A program made the position numbers and the translations under genes. The notes below the pieces were generated by a model. The model made no database searches and was not told the DNA's origin. It saw only the letters and a list, made by a program, of their open reading frames with translations. A stretch of 34,683 bases of DNA from an uncultured Prevotella sp. (GTDB lineage Bacteria > Bacteroidota > Bacteroidia > Bacteroidales > Bacteroidaceae), in assembly GCA_900543975.1 (NCBI GenBank), contig UQTI01000028.1, forward strand, positions 1 through 34,683, given 5' to 3'. Below, one piece after another: positions 21,768-29,791 of this stretch. Within the stretch, counting starts at the first letter, position 1. Each line of letters begins with the position of its first letter.

Positions 21768-21861
21768 AGAGGTTATCGACTTTTTTGGTTATCTTTGTAA
21801 ACAGAATGGCAACAATCTGTCTATGAAGAAAGACAAAAAGCCGATAACCTCTCTTTTTTTT
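21768..21861 (+). terminator. Long-stem terminator between tig and clpP
   Basis: AGAGGTTATCG (21768-21778) plus CTTTTTTG (21780-21787) pair with CAAAAAG (21834-21840) plus CGATAACCTCT (21842-21852), with one mismatch and one bulge, followed by eight T (21854-21861). The loop of about 45 bases contains a promoter-like TATCTTTG. RNA coming from tig can form the whole stem; RNA started inside the loop cannot. Confidence 0.75.
21790..21797 (+). promoter_or_regulatory. -7 element for clpP inside the terminator loop
   Basis: TATCTTTG, a perfect TAnnTTTG. No TTTG at -33. The expected start is near 21803, giving a leader of about 210 bases with two near-identical GCAAGAC-GCGTTGCC segments (about 21903-21918 and 21959-21974). 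Confidence 0.45.
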
Positions 21862-22016
21862 ATTATATAGGCAAGCGAAAACATTGCTACGCACGAGGGC
21901 AAGCAAGACGGCGTTGCCCAGAAAGACATGCAAGAAACAGCGTTAAACAAAAAGCGAGCAAGACAGCGTTGCCACACATTATATATTTTAAAAAGATCAT
22001 AACAGGACAAACAACG

Positions 22017-22706
22017 ATGAACGATTTCAGAAAATTTGCCACACAACACCTTGGCATGAACGGAATGGTGCTTGACGACGTAATCAAGTCAGAGTCGCAC
22101 TACCTCAACCCTTATATCCTCGAAGAGCGCCAGCTCAACGTCACACAGATGGACGTGTTCTCACGCCTCATGGCAGACCGCATCATCTTCCTTGGCACAC
22201 CGATAGACGACTATGTGGCCAACACCATCATGGCACAGCTGCTCTACCTCGACTCGGTAGACAACACAAAGGACATCTCCCTCTACATCAACTCGCCCGG
22301 CGGAAGCGTCACAGCAGGTCTCGGCATCTACGACACCATGCAGTTTATCTCTTCTGACGTGGCAACGCTCTGCTCAGGCATGGCAGCATCAATGGGAGCC
22401 GTGCTCCTCGTGGCAGGCCAGGAGGGCAAGCGCAGCGCCCTGAAGCACAGTCGCGTCATGATACACCAGCCCCTCGGCGGCACACAGGGACAGGCTTCAG
22501 ACATCGAGATTGAGGCACGCCTCATCGGACAGATGAAGAAGGAGCTCTACAACATCATCAGCGAGCACTCTCACCAACCCTTCGACAAGGTGTGGGCCGA
22601 CAGCGACCGCAACTACTGGATGACAGCACCCGAGGCAAAAGAATATGGCATGGTCGACACCGTGCTCATGAAGAAGCCCGCCACAGAGACAACAAGCGAG
22701 AAGTAA
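22017..22706 (+). CDS. clpP: ATP-dependent Clp protease proteolytic subunit, with Asn at the catalytic Asp position
   Basis: The start at 22017 (M-N-D-F-R-K-F) gives 229 residues, as in Bacteroidetes relatives. Nucleophile S125 in G-M-A-A-S-M-G and H150 in V-M-I-H-Q-P-L-G-G are present. Aligning with E. coli ClpP (H122 to D171, 49 residues apart, no gaps needed; both end in A-P-E-A), the catalytic Asp falls on N199 (codon AAC, 22611-22613) in D-S-D-R-N-Y-W. Nearby acids D195 and D197 exist. ClpP forms two rings and degrades proteins fed by ClpX, encoded directly downstream. Confidence 0.95.
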   Translation: MNDFRKFATQHLGMNGMVLDDVIKSESHYLNPYILEERQLNVTQMDVFSRLMADRIIFLGTPIDDYVANTIMAQLLYLDSVDNTKDISLYINSPGGSVTAGLGIYDTMQFISSDVATLCSGMAASMGAVLLVAGQEGKRSALKHSRVMIHQPLGGTQGQASDIEIEARLIGQMKKELYNIISEHSHQPFDKVWADSDRNYWMTAPEAKEYGMVDTVLMKKPATETTSEK

Positions 22707-22859
22707 GCTTCGTGGCAACAGGTTGAACGGATGTTTTCCATAGGCAAAGAAACAAAAAGCAAAGGCAAGAAACAAAAGCAAAGGAAGCAAGAACCGGGCC
22801 TCAACCTGTAACCATTTAATAGAAACCACACTACAACAGAAAAGGAGAAAAATAAAGAA

Positions 22860-24095
22860 ATGAACAAATGTAGTTTCTGCGGTAAGCCCGAGAGCCAGGT
22901 ACAGCTGCTCATCACAGGCTTGCACGGATATATATGCAACGAGTGCGTTCAACGATGCGAAGAACTGCTTCAAGAGGTCGGCATGGACAAAGCGTCAGCC
23001 TCAGCCAAGGGCAACCACAAGTATAACCTCAAAGAGGTGCCCAAGCCCACAGAGATAAAAGCTTATCTCGACCAATACATCATTGGCCAGGACGACGCCA
23101 AGCGTTACCTCGCCGTGTCGGTGTATAACCACTACAAGCGTCTGAGACAACCTCACGACGACAGCGGTGTGGAGATAGAGAAGAGCAACATCATCATGGT
23201 GGGAAGCACAGGAACGGGCAAGACCCTTCTGGCACGCACCATCGCCAAGCTGCTCGACGTGCCCTTCACCATTGTCGACGCAACGGTGTTCACCGAGGCA
23301 GGATATGTGGGCGAGGACGTGGAGAGCATCTTGTCACGACTGCTTCAGGTTGCCGACTACGACATCAAGGCTGCCGAGCAGGGCATTGTCTTCATTGACG
23401 AGATCGACAAGATAGCACGCAAGAGCGACAACCCGAGCATCACACGCGACGTTAGCGGCGAGGGTGTGCAGCAAGGCTTGCTCAAGCTCCTTGAGGGAAC
23501 GATGGTCAACGTGCCGCCAAAGGGTGGCCGCAAGCATCCGGACCAAGACTATGCACATGTCGACACACGCAACATCCTGTTCATCTGCGGCGGTGCCTTC
23601 GACGGCATTGAGAGCAAGATAGCACAGCGCATGAACGCCCACACCGTGGGCTTCAACTCGGTGCAGAACACAGCGAAGATCGACAAGGGCGACCTCATGC
23701 AGTATGTCCTGCCACAGGACCTCAAGTCGTTCGGACTCATTCCCGAGATCATCGGCCGTCTGCCCGTGCTCACCTATCTCAAGCCCCTCGACAAGGAAGC
23801 GCTGCGCCGCATCTTGGTAGAACCGAAGAACAGCATTATCAAGCAATACGAAAAGCTCTTCAGCATGGACGGCATAAAGCTCTCGTTCCCTGAGGAGACG
23901 CTCGATTATATTGTGGCAAAGGCCATGGACTACAAGCTTGGAGCCCGCGGACTGCGTTCAATCGTGGAGACGGTCATGATGGACGCGATGTACGAAATAC
24001 CGTCAAAGAAGGTGAAGACTTTCAAGGTGACGCTCAACTATGCCAAAGAGCAGCTTGAGAAGTCGAGCCTCAACCGCATGGAGACAGCTTCCTGA
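22860..24095 (+). CDS. clpX: ATP-dependent Clp protease ATP-binding subunit ClpX
   Basis: 411 residues. N-terminal zinc finger with C4, C7, C26 and C29 (normal four-Cys form); AAA+ domain with Walker A G-S-T-G-T-G-K-T (115-122), pore loop G-Y-V-G (148-151), Walker B I-V-F-I-D-E-I-D-K (about 176-184), the R-K-H-P pore-2 segment, and sensor-2 G-A-R-G-L-R near the end. The ClpP-docking loop is V-G-F (in H-T-V-G-F-N) in place of the usual I-G-F. It unfolds substrates and feeds them into ClpP, encoded 153 bases upstream. recQ follows on the same strand. Confidence 0.97.
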   Translation: MNKCSFCGKPESQVQLLITGLHGYICNECVQRCEELLQEVGMDKASASAKGNHKYNLKEVPKPTEIKAYLDQYIIGQDDAKRYLAVSVYNHYKRLRQPHDDSGVEIEKSNIIMVGSTGTGKTLLARTIAKLLDVPFTIVDATVFTEAGYVGEDVESILSRLLQVADYDIKAAEQGIVFIDEIDKIARKSDNPSITRDVSGEGVQQGLLKLLEGTMVNVPPKGGRKHPDQDYAHVDTRNILFICGGAFDGIESKIAQRMNAHTVGFNSVQNTAKIDKGDLMQYVLPQDLKSFGLIPEIIGRLPVLTYLKPLDKEALRRILVEPKNSIIKQYEKLFSMDGIKLSFPEETLDYIVAKAMDYKLGARGLRSIVETVMMDAMYEIPSKKVKTFKVTLNYAKEQLEKSSLNRMETAS

Positions 24096-24175
24096 TACCG
24101 CCAGACGGAGCGGCAACTCCTTGCATCAACCTCATGCGTAAAAACAAACAAGAAACCATTAAGTCCGCCAACATC

Positions 24176-24198
24176 CTCCCGACAGCCACAGTCGGGAG
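24176..24198 (+). other. Short hairpin upstream of recQ
   Basis: CTCCCGAC (24176-24183) pairs with GTCGGGAG (24191-24198), 7-base loop. No T-run follows, so it is not a standard terminator; it would sit in the recQ leader of a clpX-recQ transcript. Confidence 0.4.
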
Positions 24199-24224
24199 AG
24201 ATGACGACGGCGCTATGACGCACT

Positions 24225-26405
24225 ATGACTACAAACGTGAATCTTAACGAACAGCTGAAACGCTATTTTGGCTTTGACAAGTTCAAGAGTGACCAAGAGG
24301 CTATCATCCGTAGCCTGCTCGAGGGGCACAACGTTTTTGTGCTCATGCCCACAGGTGGCGGCAAGAGCCTTTGTTACCAGCTACCGTCGCTCATCATGGA
24401 CGGCACCGCCATTGTGGTGTCGCCACTCATCGCCTTGATGAAAAATCAGGTCGATGTCATAAACGGCATCAGCGACCAACCGGGCGTGGCCCATTATCTC
24501 AACTCATCGCTCAACAAAGCCGCCATTCAGCAGGTTATGAACGATGTGCAGAACGGGCGCACAAAGCTGCTGTATGTGGCCCCCGAGTCGCTTAACAAGG
24601 AAGACAACCTGCCCTTCTTCCAATCGTTCAAGATCTCTTTCTATGCCATAGACGAAGCCCACTGCATCTCTGAGTGGGGACACGATTTCCGTCCCGACTA
24701 CCGCACGCTGCGCTCCACGATAAACAAGATCGGCAACGCACCGGTCATTGCGCTCACAGCAACCGCCACCGACAAGGTGCGCACAGACATAAAGAAGAGC
24801 TTGGGCATAAACGACGCTGTTGAGTTCAAGAGCTCGTTCAACCGTCCAAACCTCTACTATGAGGTAAGACAAAAGACCAAGGACATTGACCGGCAGATCA
24901 TCAAGTTTGTGCGTCAGCACCCGGGCAAGAGCGGCATCATCTACTGTCTCTCACGAAAGACCGTGGAGGAGCTGGCCGCCGTGCTCAAAGCCAACGAGAT
25001 AAAGGCGGCACCTTATCACGCTGGTCTCGACTCGGCAACACGCTCGCAGACACAAGACGATTTCCTCATGGAGCGCATAGACGTGATCGTGGCGACCATA
25101 GCCTTCGGCATGGGCATAGACAAGCCCGATGTGCGCTTCGTCATCCATTACGACATACCCAAGAGCCTTGAAGGCTACTATCAGGAGACGGGACGTGCAG
25201 GACGCGATGGCGGCGAGGGAATATGCATTGCCTTCTACGCACAGCAAGACCTGCAGAAGCTGGAGAAGTTTATGGACGGAAAGTCGGGAGCAGAACAAGA
25301 GATCGGCCGACTGCTGCTGCAAGAGACAGCAGCCTATGCCGAGTCGTCGGTATGTCGCCGCAAGCTGCTGCTCCACTATTTTGGCGAAGACTATCCCGTC
25401 GACAACTGCCACAACTGCGACAACTGTCTGCACCCCAAGGAGCGCGTCGAAGGACGCGATGCCCTGCAGGCGGTGCTGCACGCTGTGAGCGCTGTGAAGG
25501 GCGACTTCAGACAAGACTACATCATCGACTTCGTGAAAGGCCGCGCCACCGACGAGCTGGTGTCACACCATCACGACAAGCTCGAGTGTTTCGGCGAAGG
25601 CGAAGACCTGAACTCACGCCTCTGGGTGCCCGTCATACGACAGGCCATCATCGCCGGACTGATTGCCTCCGACATAGAAAACTACGGCACGCTGAAGATC
25701 ACAGCCGCCGGACGTCGCTGGCTGAAAGAGCCGTCATCGTTCATGATTGTCGAGGACAACGATTTCAGTTCGCCTTACGAAGAAGAGAGCCATGGAGCAG
25801 CGGGCAGCGCCCTCGACCCCACCCTCTTCGCCATGCTCAAAGACCTGCGCAAGCAGGTGGCAAAGAAGCATAACCTGCCGGCATACGTCATCTTCCAGGA
25901 CATCTCGCTCGAACAGATGGCAACGATGTATCCCGTGACCATCAACGAGCTGCAGAACGTTCAGGGCGTGGGCGTGGGCAAGGCCAAGCGCTACGGCAAG
26001 GAGTTCTGCGAACTGATAAAGCGCCACTGTGAGGAGAACGACATCGAACGTCCTGAAGACCTGCGCGTGCGCACCGTAGCAAAGAAGTCGGCAAAGAAGG
26101 TCTACATCATCAGAGAGATAGACCGCGAGATTCCGCTCGACGACATTGCCGACGCACAGGGCCTCGACTTCGACACTCTGCTCGACGACATAGAAGCCAT
26201 AATCTACAGTGGCACAAAGCTCAACATCGACTATTTCCTGGAGGATGTGATGGACGAAGACAAGATCGACGAGATCTACGACTATTTCCTCACAAGCACC
26301 TCAGACAGCATCAACGAGGCCCTTGACGAGTTTGACGGCGAGGACATCAGCGAGGAGGAGATCCGACTTGTAAGAATAAAATTCCTCTCTGAGAACGCCA
26401 ACTGA
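24225..26405 (+). CDS. recQ: ATP-dependent DNA helicase RecQ
   Basis: 726 residues, longer than E. coli RecQ (609) but usual in Bacteroidetes. Motif I M-P-T-G-G-G-K-S (41-48), D-E-A-H box followed by C-I-S-E-W-G-H-D-F-R-P-D-Y, motif VI Q-E-T-G-R-A-G-R-D-G, zinc-binding cysteines C-R-R-K-L-L-L-H-Y-F-G-E ... C-H-N-C-D-N-C (about 377-406), winged-helix region, HRDC domain (about 530-605) and a further acidic C-terminal extension of about 110 residues. It unwinds recombination and replication intermediates. The TPR sensor kinase gene starts 10 bases after its stop, so they are probably transcribed together. Confidence 0.96.
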   Translation: MTTNVNLNEQLKRYFGFDKFKSDQEAIIRSLLEGHNVFVLMPTGGGKSLCYQLPSLIMDGTAIVVSPLIALMKNQVDVINGISDQPGVAHYLNSSLNKAAIQQVMNDVQNGRTKLLYVAPESLNKEDNLPFFQSFKISFYAIDEAHCISEWGHDFRPDYRTLRSTINKIGNAPVIALTATATDKVRTDIKKSLGINDAVEFKSSFNRPNLYYEVRQKTKDIDRQIIKFVRQHPGKSGIIYCLSRKTVEELAAVLKANEIKAAPYHAGLDSATRSQTQDDFLMERIDVIVATIAFGMGIDKPDVRFVIHYDIPKSLEGYYQETGRAGRDGGEGICIAFYAQQDLQKLEKFMDGKSGAEQEIGRLLLQETAAYAESSVCRRKLLLHYFGEDYPVDNCHNCDNCLHPKERVEGRDALQAVLHAVSAVKGDFRQDYIIDFVKGRATDELVSHHHDKLECFGEGEDLNSRLWVPVIRQAIIAGLIASDIENYGTLKITAAGRRWLKEPSSFMIVEDNDFSSPYEEESHGAAGSALDPTLFAMLKDLRKQVAKKHNLPAYVIFQDISLEQMATMYPVTINELQNVQGVGVGKAKRYGKEFCELIKRHCEENDIERPEDLRVRTVAKKSAKKVYIIREIDREIPLDDIADAQGLDFDTLLDDIEAIIYSGTKLNIDYFLEDVMDEDKIDEIYDYFLTSTSDSINEALDEFDGEDISEEEIRLVRIKFLSENAN

Positions 26406-26414
26406 GCAAGCATC

Positions 26415-28505
26415 ATGACAACAGCAAGACGGCAACACAACACCACTGCCAGCCGTAAGACGACACACCGCCACAGGCAACAGAAGCTCCTGAAGCTGCC
26501 GCTGCCCGTGACGGCATGTGTGTGTCTGCTGCTCGTCATGACCATGTCCCTGCTCGCTGCCTGCTCTCACGGACGCGGCGACAGCGACGAGGAGGCACGC
26601 AGGCAACGGCTCACCGCCCTCGACGACTCCATAACACACCACGCCTCATCGGCCTTGCAGCTCATTGAGCAAGGCATGAAGGAAGCCGACGACAGCATTG
26701 CCTACTATGAGCTGCTCATGCTGAAGGCAAAATATTTCATGCTGTCAGAAACCCCCGATTCTTTAACACCTTATGTTAACCGCACGCTGCGTTTTGCCAA
26801 GCAGCAAAAACCCTCTCCCCGACTGAACAGCATCATGGCGAGTGCCTACTCGTGCGCCGCCATCAAGATGCACAACTTCCACCAGAACCCCGACTCGGTG
26901 ATTGCGCTCTACAAGCGCTCTTACCAGCTGCTCATGAACAGCGACAACAAGGCACAGGCACATAAGCTGTGCGGCAATCTTGCCGACGCTTTCTACTTTA
27001 AGGACAACCTGCCAGAGGCGGCAGCGTGGTACAGACGAGCCCTGCTGCTCACCGACTCGCTTAAGTTGCCGAAGACAGAGAACGTGACGCTCTATCTCGG
27101 ACTGGCACGCATCTACATGAACCTTAACGACTTCACCACCTCACGCCGCTACTATGAGCAGACGGCGCAACAATATAACGCCATGCAGCCCAGCATGCAG
27201 GCTTATTTCCTCAACGACTACGGCTCGTTCTTCTACTACTCCAAAGACTATCAGTCGTCGCTAAAGAAGTTTCTTCAGCTCGAGCAGATGCTTGTGAAGA
27301 ACCACATGGAGAACAATTTCGACATGTACCTATGCCGCCTCAACCTGGCAGACGTGTATCTGAACCTCGGCGAGGTGAAAGAGTCGAAACGCTGTCTCGG
27401 CATGGTGGAGCAATACATCCTGCGCATGAACGACCCCGTGGCCACTTATTATGTGAACACCATAAAGATAGGCATCGCCCTGCGGCAAGACAACATGAGC
27501 GAGGTGACACGCCTGCTCAACAGCGAACACATAACGGCAGACCCTGGCTACAACCTGCGACACATACGCAACAGCTACCTGCGCGGCTATTATGCGCGGA
27601 CAGGCAACTTCGAGAAAGCCTACCGCCTGTTGCGCGAGGACGACAAGCAGACCGACTCGCTCATGCACAACCGAAGCAACATGCGGGCATACGAGATCAT
27701 GGACCGCTTCACCGAAGACACGCTGCGCCTGCACCACTCGTTGGAGATGGAGCACAAGAACGCCGACATCTACCGCACAAAGTCGGCGCTGTCTATCATG
27801 ATGCTCGTGGCGGTGGTGCTCGTTCTCTTGCTCATCATGTGGTTCATGTACGCACGAAAACAGTTCCTCAGAAACCGCATAAGCATCATGCAACTCAAGT
27901 TGGCGAGCGCACGCAACCGCATAAACCCTCATTTCGTCTTCAACGTCCTTAACAACAAGATCATGAACGACGGAGCGGAGGCGAGCAGCGAGCTGTTGGA
28001 GCTGTCAAGGCTCATACGCACCAATCTCGACATGTCGACACGCATGACGGTGAGCCTTGCCGACGAGCTGGCGTTCGTGACACGCTATGTGGGCATGCAG
28101 AAATATTTGCTGGGTCCCGACTTTGAGTTTAACGCCTGCCTGGCTCCCGACATCAAGCCCGACAACATTCAGGTGCCGTCGATGTTCTTGCAGATTCTGG
28201 CAGAGAACGCCATCGTGCACGGACTGAAAGGACGTGATGGCAAGAAGACGCTCACCATATCGGTCACCCATGCCGACAACGCCACAACGATAAGGGTGGA
28301 GGACAACGGACGTGGCTTCGACGCACGGGCACAGGCACCACGCAAGCGCACCGGGCTGGGTGTCATCACACAGTCGATAGCGGCGCTTAACGAGCACAGC
28401 AAGCGCAAGCTGCGCTTCTCGCTGCACAACATAACGTCAAATGACGGCACGGTGTGCGGATGCGCATCGACAATAATTATACCTGACGGGATGAAGCTGG
28501 AATAG
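26415..28505 (+). CDS. TPR-containing LytS-type sensor histidine kinase with N-terminal lipobox-like segment
   Basis: 696 residues. A basic N-terminus leads into a hydrophobic segment ending L-L-A-A-C (C50), which fits a lipoprotein signal or a membrane anchor. Residues of about 60-430 are TPR-like helical repeats (for example A-A-W-Y-R-R-A-L-L-L, A-R-I-Y-M-N-L-N-D-F, A-D-V-Y-L-N-L-G-E). A second membrane helix (about 458-480) precedes the His_kinase domain with R-I-N-P-H-F (H506) and ATPase boxes E-N-A-I-V-H-G-L, D-N-G-R-G-F-D and T-G-L-G-V. The TPR part would therefore face the periplasm and sense a protein or cell-envelope signal. Its LytTR regulator follows after 52 bases. Confidence 0.9.
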   Translation: MTTARRQHNTTASRKTTHRHRQQKLLKLPLPVTACVCLLLVMTMSLLAACSHGRGDSDEEARRQRLTALDDSITHHASSALQLIEQGMKEADDSIAYYELLMLKAKYFMLSETPDSLTPYVNRTLRFAKQQKPSPRLNSIMASAYSCAAIKMHNFHQNPDSVIALYKRSYQLLMNSDNKAQAHKLCGNLADAFYFKDNLPEAAAWYRRALLLTDSLKLPKTENVTLYLGLARIYMNLNDFTTSRRYYEQTAQQYNAMQPSMQAYFLNDYGSFFYYSKDYQSSLKKFLQLEQMLVKNHMENNFDMYLCRLNLADVYLNLGEVKESKRCLGMVEQYILRMNDPVATYYVNTIKIGIALRQDNMSEVTRLLNSEHITADPGYNLRHIRNSYLRGYYARTGNFEKAYRLLREDDKQTDSLMHNRSNMRAYEIMDRFTEDTLRLHHSLEMEHKNADIYRTKSALSIMMLVAVVLVLLLIMWFMYARKQFLRNRISIMQLKLASARNRINPHFVFNVLNNKIMNDGAEASSELLELSRLIRTNLDMSTRMTVSLADELAFVTRYVGMQKYLLGPDFEFNACLAPDIKPDNIQVPSMFLQILAENAIVHGLKGRDGKKTLTISVTHADNATTIRVEDNGRGFDARAQAPRKRTGLGVITQSIAALNEHSKRKLRFSLHNITSNDGTVCGCASTIIIPDGMKLE

Positions 28506-28557
28506 GCATGCCTTTTCCATCTGTTCCGTTTAAAACGTTTAACGAATTGAAAGATTA

Positions 28558-29319
28558 ATGAAGACACTTATTATTGACGACGACATACAGGCTGCGAAAT
28601 ATCTACAGGAGCAGCTGAAAGAATATCCCGACGTTGAGGTTGTGGGAACAGCCACTAACGGCATTGACGGACTGCGACTGATGGGCACCCACATGCCAGA
28701 GCTGCTGTTCCTGGACATTGAGCTGCCCGACATCTCAGGCATCGACTTCCTTGAACGCATGGACAACTACACCCACGGCCACTGCCGCGTGGTCATGTAT
28801 TCGGCCTATGACAAGTTCATGCTGCCCGCTTTCCGTAACCGCGCGTTCGACTTCCTCGTAAAGCCGTTCGACCGTAAGGAGCTGAGCGTCATCATGCAGC
28901 GTGTCTACACAGACCGCAAATACGCGCCCGTTCACCCAGGCATGGCTGCCACCACGCAAGACTCATCGGCACACGACGATGGCAAGTATCTACTCTACAC
29001 CAACACCGTCGATTTCCGCTTGGTAAACATCCGCGACATCGGCGTGTTCCAATACAACTCTGACGCAAGAGCATGGGAGGTGGTGCTGGCAGGCGTTGAG
29101 GAGCCTATGCGCCTGAAACGTAACATCAACAGCGACGCTCTCTTGGGCATCAGTCCCGACTTTGTGCAGGTTCACCAGAAGTTCATCATCAACATGAGCT
29201 ACCTCATCGAGGTCACCGACAACTGCTGCCGCTTCTTCCCTCCTTTCGACAAGATAGAAAACGTGAGGGTGGGACGCTTCTACCGCCGCAAACTGGTGGA
29301 GAAGTTTAGCGCACTGTAG
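28558..29319 (+). CDS. LytTR-family response regulator, partner of the TPR kinase
   Basis: 253 residues. Receiver domain: D7-D8-D9, phosphoacceptor D53 in L-F-L-D-I-E-L-P, S82, K102 before P-F. LytTR DNA-binding domain in the second half (about 145-250), with L-L-Y-T-N-T-V-D-F-R-L-V-N-I-R-D-I and V-Q-V-H-Q-K-F-I-I-N-M-S-Y-L. This is the same architecture as the regulator at 2098-2817, but the two are not close copies. Targets unknown. Copy C of the mosaic repeat starts 8 bases after its stop. Confidence 0.93.
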   Translation: MKTLIIDDDIQAAKYLQEQLKEYPDVEVVGTATNGIDGLRLMGTHMPELLFLDIELPDISGIDFLERMDNYTHGHCRVVMYSAYDKFMLPAFRNRAFDFLVKPFDRKELSVIMQRVYTDRKYAPVHPGMAATTQDSSAHDDGKYLLYTNTVDFRLVNIRDIGVFQYNSDARAWEVVLAGVEEPMRLKRNINSDALLGISPDFVQVHQKFIINMSYLIEVTDNCCRFFPPFDKIENVRVGRFYRRKLVEKFSAL

Positions 29320-29326
29320 GTCTTTT

Positions 29327-29540
29327 TAAAGGTAAAAAAGTAAAAAGGTAAAAAGGTAAAAAAGCTGACGCCGAGTTAAGGGAAAAACGAAAAGTGAAAA
29401 GTGAAAAATCCTATAGCCCTGATTTAAAGGAAAAAGAAAAAAGAAAAAAGGGTAAGGGAAAGGGAAAATCAAAATTCGAAAACTCAAAATCGGCTGAAAG
29501 CCGATAATTCAAAAATCAAAATTCAAAATTCAAAACTCTT
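29327..29540 (+). repeat. Mosaic 3'-end repeat, copy C (modules 1-2-3)
   Basis: Module 1 (29327-29373) has four GTAAAAA-type units and GCTGACGCC; module 2 is a degenerate AAACGAAAAGTGAAAAGTG; an A/G-rich piece follows; module 3 (about 29468-29537) has TCGGCTGAAAGCCGA within ATTCAAAA repeats. Module 4 is missing. Same orientation as the gene before it. Confidence 0.8.
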
Positions 29541-29554
29541 ATGCTTACAAACAC

Positions 29555-29632
29555 AAATCGTCCTCGAAAAGAACGAACATAAGCAGATGTTTTTTCTGTT
29601 TATGCTCGGCCTTTTCGAGGACGATTTTGTTT
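29555..29632. terminator. Long perfect-stem bidirectional terminator
   Basis: AAATCGTCCTCGAAAAG (29555-29571) is the exact complement of 29611-29627; inside, ATAAGCAG pairs with CTGTTTAT imperfectly. It is followed by T on the plus side. It ends the recQ-kinase-regulator unit and stands between convergent units. Confidence 0.8.
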
Positions 29633-29678
29633 TTATATTGTTGCCTTATAAAAGGTTTTATCTTATAATGAAGATGGA

Positions 29679-29775
29679 CCTAAAAGCTTCTTCCTTAAGA
29701 AAGGATTAGCCTAAAAGCTTCTTCCTTATAAGAAGATTGGCCTTAAGAGGGTTGACCTAAAAAGGCTTGACCTTA
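29679..29775. repeat. Degenerate repeats of CCTAAAAGCTTCTTCCTTA downstream of asnS
   Basis: The 19-base core is exact at 29679-29697 and 29710-29728 (31 apart); shorter CCTTA/CCTAA-AA-G derivatives follow up to the asnS stop (29792). Confidence 0.65.
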
Positions 29776-29791
29776 TAAAGCAATTTTCTTT

